Shown piece by piece: positions 59,857 through 64,000 of a stretch of 64,000 nucleotides of DNA. The DNA comes from an alpha proteobacterium HIMB5. GTDB lineage: Bacteria; Pseudomonadota; Alphaproteobacteria; Pelagibacterales; Pelagibacteraceae. How positions within the stretch are numbered: the stretch's first letter is position 1; each line of letters begins with the position of its first letter. The DNA lies in assembly GCA_000299095.1 (NCBI GenBank), contig CP003809.1, positions 372,001 to 436,000 on the forward strand, in the 5' to 3' direction. The notes below the pieces were generated by a model. It was not told the origin of the DNA, made no database searches, and worked only from the letters and a program-made list of their open reading frames with translations. The translations under genes were made by a program, and so were the position numbers.

Positions 59857-61061
59857 TGATTATACAAAATTATATTGAAAAAATTTCAAAATGCTCAAAA
59901 CCTGCAGAAGGGGTAACGAGACTACCTTTTACTAAAGAACATAAATCTGCAAACAATCTTTTAAAGCAATGGATGAGTGAAGCTGGTTTAAAAATTAGCC
60001 TAGATGCAGCTGGAACTTTAATTGGTAAATACGTCAGTCCTAAAAAAAATGCTAAAACATTATTGATAGGTTCACACCAAGATAGTGGTTATAATTCTGG
60101 AAAATATGATGGTATCATGGGCGTGATACTTCCAATTTTAGCTTTAAAAGAATTAAAGAAAAAAAAAATTATTCTTCCTTATAATGTAGAAATTTTAGCT
60201 TTTGCAGATGAGGAAGGTGTAAGGTTTCCAACTGCTTTGATGGGTCCAAGATCATTAGCAGGAACATTTAATAAAAAAGATTTAAAACTTAAAGACAAAA
60301 ATAATATTTCTATTGAACAAGCTTTAAAAAGTTTTGGATGTAATCCATTAAAAATTAATTCGTTAAAACGAAATAAAAAAGATTTATTAGGTTTCTTTGA
60401 AGTTCATATAGAGCAAGGACCAGTTCTAGAAAGTAAAAACTTAGCAGTTGGAATAGTGAATGGTATTTCTGGAATATCTAGATTTAAACTTGAAATCGAA
60501 GGTTATGCCTCTCATGCAGGCACTACTCCAATGCATCTAAGAAAAGATTCATTAGCAGCAACTGCAGAAGTTATAAATGCAGTAGAAAATTTAGCTAAAA
60601 AAAATAAAAATTTTTTAGCAACGATGGCTTCAATTGAGAATAAACCAAATAGTGTAAATGCTATTCCAGCAAAATCTTTATCATTTGTAGAATGTAGAAG
60701 TGTCGATGATAAAAAAAGAAAAAAAGTAGAAAAAGATATTTCAAAAAAAATTGGGTTAATTTGTAAAAAAAGAGGTCTTAAATTTAATTTAAACAAAACT
60801 TACGATCAAAGTGCTGTTAGTTGTGACAAAAAAATGATGAGTAAACTTAAAAAATCTTTTCAGAATTTAAAACTAAATCCTTTTGTTTTGATGTCAGGTG
60901 CAACACACGATGCATCAGCAATGTCTGATTTATGTCCTATCTCAATGCTTTTTGTTAGAAGTCAAAAAGGTCTTAGTCATAATCCAAAAGAATTTACAAT
61001 TGAAAAAGATATGCAAATAGCAGTAAAAGTAATTGAAAAATTTCTAATCAATTTTAATTAA
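59856..61061 (+). CDS. Zn-dependent M20 amidohydrolase (allantoate/N-carbamoyl-amino-acid type)
   Basis: A 401-aa M20 hydrolase with metal-site motifs I-G-S-H-Q-D-S-G-Y and Y-D-G-I-M-G (near residues 70-90), A-D-E-E-G-V-R-F-P, H-I-E-Q-G-P and S-H-A-G-T-T-P-M. Related enzymes hydrolyse allantoate, ureidoglycolate or N-carbamoyl amino acids. Directly coupled to DUF1028 (stop and start share a base). A carbamoyl or ureido compound brought in by the divergent transporter would fit, but the substrate is unproven. Confidence 0.9.
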   Translation: MIIQNYIEKISKCSKPAEGVTRLPFTKEHKSANNLLKQWMSEAGLKISLDAAGTLIGKYVSPKKNAKTLLIGSHQDSGYNSGKYDGIMGVILPILALKELKKKKIILPYNVEILAFADEEGVRFPTALMGPRSLAGTFNKKDLKLKDKNNISIEQALKSFGCNPLKINSLKRNKKDLLGFFEVHIEQGPVLESKNLAVGIVNGISGISRFKLEIEGYASHAGTTPMHLRKDSLAATAEVINAVENLAKKNKNFLATMASIENKPNSVNAIPAKSLSFVECRSVDDKKRKKVEKDISKKIGLICKKRGLKFNLNKTYDQSAVSCDKKMMSKLKKSFQNLKLNPFVLMSGATHDASAMSDLCPISMLFVRSQKGLSHNPKEFTIEKDMQIAVKVIEKFLINFN

Positions 61062-61078
61062 TTTAATAAGGGGTATCA

Positions 61079-61528
61079 ATGTTAAAAGTTTATTTAGCTG
61101 GTGAAATTCACACTAACTGGAGAGAAGAGATTATTGGTAATTGTAATAAACAAAATTTACAGATTGAATTTACTTCACCTGTCACTGATCACCCTTCTTC
61201 AGATGATTGTGGTGTTGAAATATTAGGACCAGAAGAGAAAAACTTTTGGAAAGATAGAAAAGGGGCCAATATTAATTCTATAAGAACTAAGAAATCTATT
61301 AACGACTGTGATGTAATCATTGTTAAATTTGGTGAAAAATATAAGCAATGGAATGCTGCATTTGATGCAGGTTATGCTGCTGCTTTAAATAAATCAATTA
61401 TCGTAATTCAAAATGATGACCATCAACATGCTCTTAAAGAAGTTGATGCTGCTGCAGCTGCAGTTTGTTCAAATCAAGAACAAGCAGTAAGAATTCTTAA
61501 ATATGTTTTAGAAGGCTCATTAAAATAA
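61079..61528 (+). CDS. YtoQ-family protein
   Basis: A 149-aa protein starting M-L-K-V-Y-L-A-G-E-I-H-T-N-W-R, with F-T-S-P-V-T-D-H and a nucleoside 2-deoxyribosyltransferase-like fold (D-V-I-I-V-K-F-G-E, F-D-A-G-Y-A-A). Function unknown in this family. SD AAGGGG precedes ATG 61079. Likely in the same operon as the M20 gene. Confidence 0.9.
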   Translation: MLKVYLAGEIHTNWREEIIGNCNKQNLQIEFTSPVTDHPSSDDCGVEILGPEEKNFWKDRKGANINSIRTKKSINDCDVIIVKFGEKYKQWNAAFDAGYAAALNKSIIVIQNDDHQHALKEVDAAAAAVCSNQEQAVRILKYVLEGSLK

Positions 61529-62142
61529 TGAAATTACTAAAATCATTATTCATTATTTTATTTTTTAGCTCATCAAATTCATTTGCTGAAATTTATAAAT
61601 TAAATTGTAAGTATTCAGAGGAATTAGGAGGGGGTAACAAAAGTGTTAAATCTTCTGTTTGGTATGTAAACAACGAAAAAAAGATGATTGCTCTAGCTAA
61701 GATAAATAATACCAATGTTAAATACACTTCTAACAAATGGGATGACAAAAGTATTGGAGTTAAAAATAACGAATTGTATATCAATAGATCTCAAATGAAA
61801 ATTAAAGATAATATTTATGAAGTTGGTGCAAGTACTAACAAAGATACTAAAGAAATTATTTTAATGGCACTTAGTGAAGAAGGTTTAGATAAAGATCCAG
61901 TTTGGATTAAAGTGCAAAAAGATACTGATAAGTTAATAAAAAGAAGTAAAGAAAAAAAAGTGAGCGAAGCAGAATATAATAAGCAAATTGAAAAAATCTA
62001 TGAATTAAATGATCAAGTAGTTGCGAAATGGTCAATAGAACAAACATGCTCAAAACCTATTAATGTAAAAAAAACAAAAAAATCAAATTCTATTGATAAT
62101 ATTAAGGAAAAGTTAAAAGATACTTTAGATAAAATAAATTAA
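61528..62142 (+). CDS. Secreted protein, unknown function
   Basis: A 204-aa protein with a signal peptide (residues 1-20, N-S-F-A-E). The mature part has a lipocalin-like look near I-Y-K-L-N-C-K-Y and a C-terminal lysine-rich, poorly ordered tail. Two cysteines could form a disulfide (near residue 26 and near E-Q-T-C-S). Its start overlaps the ytoQ stop by 1 bp. No family recognised. Confidence 0.6.
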   Translation: MKLLKSLFIILFFSSSNSFAEIYKLNCKYSEELGGGNKSVKSSVWYVNNEKKMIALAKINNTNVKYTSNKWDDKSIGVKNNELYINRSQMKIKDNIYEVGASTNKDTKEIILMALSEEGLDKDPVWIKVQKDTDKLIKRSKEKKVSEAEYNKQIEKIYELNDQVVAKWSIEQTCSKPINVKKTKKSNSIDNIKEKLKDTLDKIN

Positions 62143-62148
62143 AATTTT

Positions 62149-62259
62149 ATGACAGAGTTATTTGATTTAATTTTAAATGGATATTTGAGAATATTTGTTG
62201 GATTAGTAATAATTGGTTTAATTGGATTTTCATTATATTTTTCTTTTAAAAATAAATAG
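62149..62259 (+). CDS. 36-aa single-pass membrane protein
   Basis: Open frame from ATG 62149 to TAG 62259. Residues 14-33 form a clear hydrophobic segment (R-I-F-V-G-L-V-I-I-G-L-I-G), flanked by T-E-L-F-D-L and a basic K-N-K end. It lies 6 bp after the previous gene and 6 bp before the next. Support is composition and tight spacing. Confidence 0.45.
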   Translation: MTELFDLILNGYLRIFVGLVIIGLIGFSLYFSFKNK

Positions 62260-62265
62260 TTAGTT

Positions 62266-62427
62266 ATGGATAAAGTTATTCCAGTTTTATACATGATTGG
62301 AGTATTAATCTTAGTACTTCCAGCTTTTCTTCAATCTAATTCTAAATTAAAAACTTTTTTAAAAAATTTATCAATTTGGTCAATTATAGTTTTGATTATT
62401 CTAACAATAGCTTATTTCATTAGGTGA
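62266..62427 (+). CDS. 53-aa two-helix membrane protein
   Basis: Open frame from ATG 62266 to TGA 62427 with hydrophobic segments at residues ~4-22 and ~38-52, separated by a basic loop (S-N-S-K-L-K-T). It follows the 36-aa gene by 6 bp, suggesting co-translation. No family recognised. Confidence 0.5.
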   Translation: MDKVIPVLYMIGVLILVLPAFLQSNSKLKTFLKNLSIWSIIVLIILTIAYFIR

Positions 62428-62429
62428 GA

Positions 62430-62537
62430 TTAAAATATAAATGAAATTAAGATAAATATTCCTATTAATTTAAGAGTCATACTAGTTACACCACCTTGAA
62501 CTAACCAAACAGAAAATTTAATCCAAAAATTCTTCAT
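62430..62537 (-). CDS. 35-aa membrane protein
   Basis: Open frame from ATG 62537 to the stop at 62430, with F-W-I-K-F-S-V-W-L-V-Q-G-G at the N-terminus and a hydrophobic C-terminal segment (L-I-G-I-F-I-L-I-S-F-I-F). It ends 2 bp from the convergent 53-aa gene and starts 1 bp after the stop of the gene upstream on its strand. Confidence 0.4.
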   Translation of the reverse strand: MKNFWIKFSVWLVQGGVTSMTLKLIGIFILISFIF

Positions 62538-62538
62538 A

Positions 62539-62856
62539 TTAAAACAACGTTTTTTCTACTACCTTGCAATTATAACTTCCATATGAACCTGAAATTCTAT
62601 CTAAAGTATCTGGCTTAAAGTTACGTGGTTCACTAATTTCTTTGATTGTTTCACTTTTCCAAAATGTAATGAATTCTTTTTTCCATTCAACAATTTCTCT
62701 CTTAACACCATCAAGAATAAGTAATTTTTTTTTATCATTAATTATGAAGCTAGTTCTTAATTTAGTTTTGCTTTCACAGGACAAATAAATATCATCTGCA
62801 TAAGTATTGATCATAGAAGCAAAAAATAATATCAGAGAGATTTTTATAATTTTCAT
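62539..62856 (-). CDS. Small secreted protein, unknown function
   Basis: A 105-aa protein with a signal peptide (residues 1-20, N-T-Y-A-D). The mature part has two cysteines (L-S-C-E near residue 27, Y-N-C-K near residue 98). It resembles in layout the secreted proteins at 49274 and 61528 (lone Cys near each end), but I see no direct sequence match. It is one of three genes tightly packed on the minus strand. Confidence 0.6.
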   Translation of the reverse strand: MKIIKISLILFFASMINTYADDIYLSCESKTKLRTSFIINDKKKLLILDGVKREIVEWKKEFITFWKSETIKEISEPRNFKPDTLDRISGSYGSYNCKVVEKTLF

Positions 62857-62860
62857 TATT

Positions 62861-63262
62861 TTATTTAATTAGTAAATTTCTAATATCTTTTATAATTTGC
62901 CTCATTCTTTGATCATAATCGACAGATGGGCCAGACATATGCTCACCTCTTTGAGTGTAAAATAATATTGCTCTTAGATATTTAAGAGAGTCTTTGAATT
63001 TGCCTTCATTAAAATATTGATCATAAAAATTACCTTCATTTGAATTGAATTCTTTTTCAATTTGATTGTCTTCATAGGCATTAAAAGTTAATGCAAAGTG
63101 ATTTATTTTTTCAATTAAGCAGTCTTTTGGGTCAGGGACATCATTAATTGTTACTTCTTCATGCTTTAGTTTAAATGTTGGAAAATCAATTAACTTAAAT
63201 TCAGTTATATGGGTATCTGTGCTTACATACTCGTGCCATTCTTTTCTTCTCTGTTTTTTCAT
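62861..63262 (-). CDS. Conserved-looking cytoplasmic protein, unknown function
   Basis: A 133-aa protein, hydrophilic and without signal peptide or membrane segment. It contains several aromatic-rich stretches (Y-D-Q-Y-F, L-R-A-I-L-F-Y-T-Q-R) and a G-P-S-V-D-Y-D-Q-R-M-R-Q motif. I do not recognise a family. It precedes the small secreted gene by 4 bp. Confidence 0.55.
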   Translation of the reverse strand: MKKQRRKEWHEYVSTDTHITEFKLIDFPTFKLKHEEVTINDVPDPKDCLIEKINHFALTFNAYEDNQIEKEFNSNEGNFYDQYFNEGKFKDSLKYLRAILFYTQRGEHMSGPSVDYDQRMRQIIKDIRNLLIK

Positions 63263-63326
63263 AAATTTGAAAGTCTTGAATAGTATTTATTGGTTTTGAA
63301 TAAAAATAAATATAATCTTTTGTCAT

Positions 63327-63707
63327 ATGATATTTATTAAAAACATGAATTCTGTCTCAGACCAAGATTGGACTACTAGCGAAAAGTATCCAGGGGTTAG
63401 ATGGAAATTTTTAATTGATGAAGATTATAATGGCAGCAAAGGTTTATCTTGCGGTTTTGCTGAAATAGAGCCAGGTGGAAATTTAACTTTACATCATCAT
63501 GCACCAGATGAAATTTATGTCGTAACTAATGGCAGTGGAACTTTAAATAAATCTGGAGAATTAGAGGAAATTAAAAAAGGTGATGTAGTTTATATTGCAG
63601 GAAATGCAAAACATGCATTACAAAACAATGGTAAGGAAGTTTTAGGTTTTTATTGGGTATTTCCGACAAATAAATTTAAAGATGTAGAATATATTTCTGA
63701 TGAGTGA
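63327..63707 (+). CDS. dddK: DMSP lyase of the DddK cupin type
   Basis: A 126-aa single-cupin protein. It matches the SAR11 DddK sequence I recall along most of its length, with ligands and catalytic residues at the same numbers: H56, H58, E62, H96 for the metal and Y64 and Y122 at the active site. The reaction is DMSP to dimethyl sulfide plus acrylate. Start ATG 63327 keeps this numbering; a TATAAT hexamer lies at 63311-63316. It ends directly against the convergent yajQ gene. Confidence 0.9.
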   Translation: MIFIKNMNSVSDQDWTTSEKYPGVRWKFLIDEDYNGSKGLSCGFAEIEPGGNLTLHHHAPDEIYVVTNGSGTLNKSGELEEIKKGDVVYIAGNAKHALQNNGKEVLGFYWVFPTNKFKDVEYISDE

Positions 63708-64000
63708 CTAATCTCTAAGGTTTATAAAATCGATCGGTAAACCAATATCAATTCCTTTAATTGCACCCATAGCTTCTTGAAGATCGTCTTTCTTTTTACC
63801 ATCTACTCTTAATTCATCACCCTGAATTTTTATTTGAATTTTAAGTTTTAGTTTTTTGATATCAGCAATAATTTTTTTTGCATTTTCTTGACTGATACCC
63901 TCTTTTAATTCACTTACTTGTCTAATAGAACCACCTGAAGCCCCTTCAGAATTTTTAATTTCTATAACTCTTGGATCAACTTTTCTTCTTACAAGATGTG
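63708..64000 (-). CDS. YajQ-family nucleotide-binding protein (C-terminal part)
   Basis: Only the last 96 complete codons plus the stop are in the window; the gene continues beyond base 64000. The visible part has R-Q-V-S-E-L-K-E-G-I, A-K-K-I-I-A-D-I-K-K-L-K-L-K-I-Q, I-Q-G-D-E-L-R-V-D-G-K-K-K-D-D-L-Q and the terminal F-I-N-L-R-D, characteristic of YajQ. Family members bind cyclic di-GMP or nucleotides/RNA. Its stop abuts that of dddK. Confidence 0.92.
   Translation of the reverse strand, partial: HLVRRKVDPRVIEIKNSEGASGGSIRQVSELKEGISQENAKKIIADIKKLKLKIQIKIQGDELRVDGKKKDDLQEAMGAIKGIDIGLPIDFINLRD

Noticed and set aside
60512-60796. Open frame antisense to the M20 hydrolase
   Set aside because: Antisense to conserved metal-site motifs; the hydrophobic look is a shadow of lysine codons.
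1-64000. CRISPR array, prophage, transposon or rRNA operon
   Set aside because: No regularly spaced repeats, integrase, transposase, phage structural gene or rRNA sequence was seen.

Overview
This window looks like a chromosome segment of a marine SAR11 alphaproteobacterium (Pelagibacterales). The DNA is extremely AT-rich, genes are packed with overlaps or gaps of a few bases, and the gene set is typical of SAR11: a DddK-type DMSP lyase, betaine-homocysteine methyltransferase behind an apparent SAM-II/SAM-V tandem riboswitch, several GcvT/dimethylglycine-dehydrogenase relatives, SBP-dependent ABC importers and a glyoxylate-shunt isocitrate lyase. No phage, transposase, CRISPR array or rRNA was seen. 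The assignment is from gene content and composition only.

Layout. 1-7050: C-terminal part of a dimethylglycine/sarcosine dehydrogenase-type gene, a BASS transporter, a two-winged-helix regulator with a repeated operator-like motif, two tandem paralogous small membrane proteins, a TauD-type dioxygenase, TPR, EamA and DM13 proteins. 7096-13717: a tRNA with a CAU anticodon followed by a surface-polysaccharide island (sugar O-methyltransferase, a decayed tRNA-like sequence, a frameshifted glycosyltransferase, a GDPD-like protein, an OpgB-like phosphoglycerol transferase, rfbA and rfbB). 13718-15873: a compact polyamine/methylthioadenosine module (apt, a short MTA/SAH nucleosidase, a SpeD-SpeE fusion). 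15937-19008: an amino-acid/opine-type ABC importer without its own ATPase, plus a PhyH dioxygenase. 18998-26634: glycosyltransferases and assorted oxidoreductases and transporters.

26679-35850: housekeeping (rpoZ, dusA, a phosphohexomutase, nrdAB with tandem NrdR-like boxes). 35908-39113: isocitrate lyase with a 53-aa partner, divergent from a ScfR/RamB-type regulator, with an array of TTTACAAA operators between them. 39167-47067: HMA protein, a GcvT/DmdA relative, PsiE, a small beta-carbonic-anhydrase-like protein, the YbbAP-TesA cluster with overlapping divergent start codons, and a one-domain voltage-gated channel with an altered selectivity filter. 47113-53617: BHMT and riboswitch, ribokinase, CutA, SRAP, a BT1-like carrier, a DEAD-box helicase. 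53701-61528: a peptide-type ABC importer with a permease-ATPase fusion, divergent from DUF1028, an M20 amidohydrolase and YtoQ. 61528-64000: small secreted/membrane proteins, DddK and the end of a YajQ gene.

Functional threads are methyl and one-carbon metabolism (DMGDH part, BHMT, GcvT/DmdA relative, DddK), polyamine synthesis with recycling of methylthioadenosine to AMP, acetate/glyoxylate control at aceA, and cell-surface glycan synthesis. Recurrent features worth attention are intercistronic RNA hairpins after both solute-binding-protein genes, divergent gene pairs with no room for promoters, and many 35-70 aa membrane proteins.
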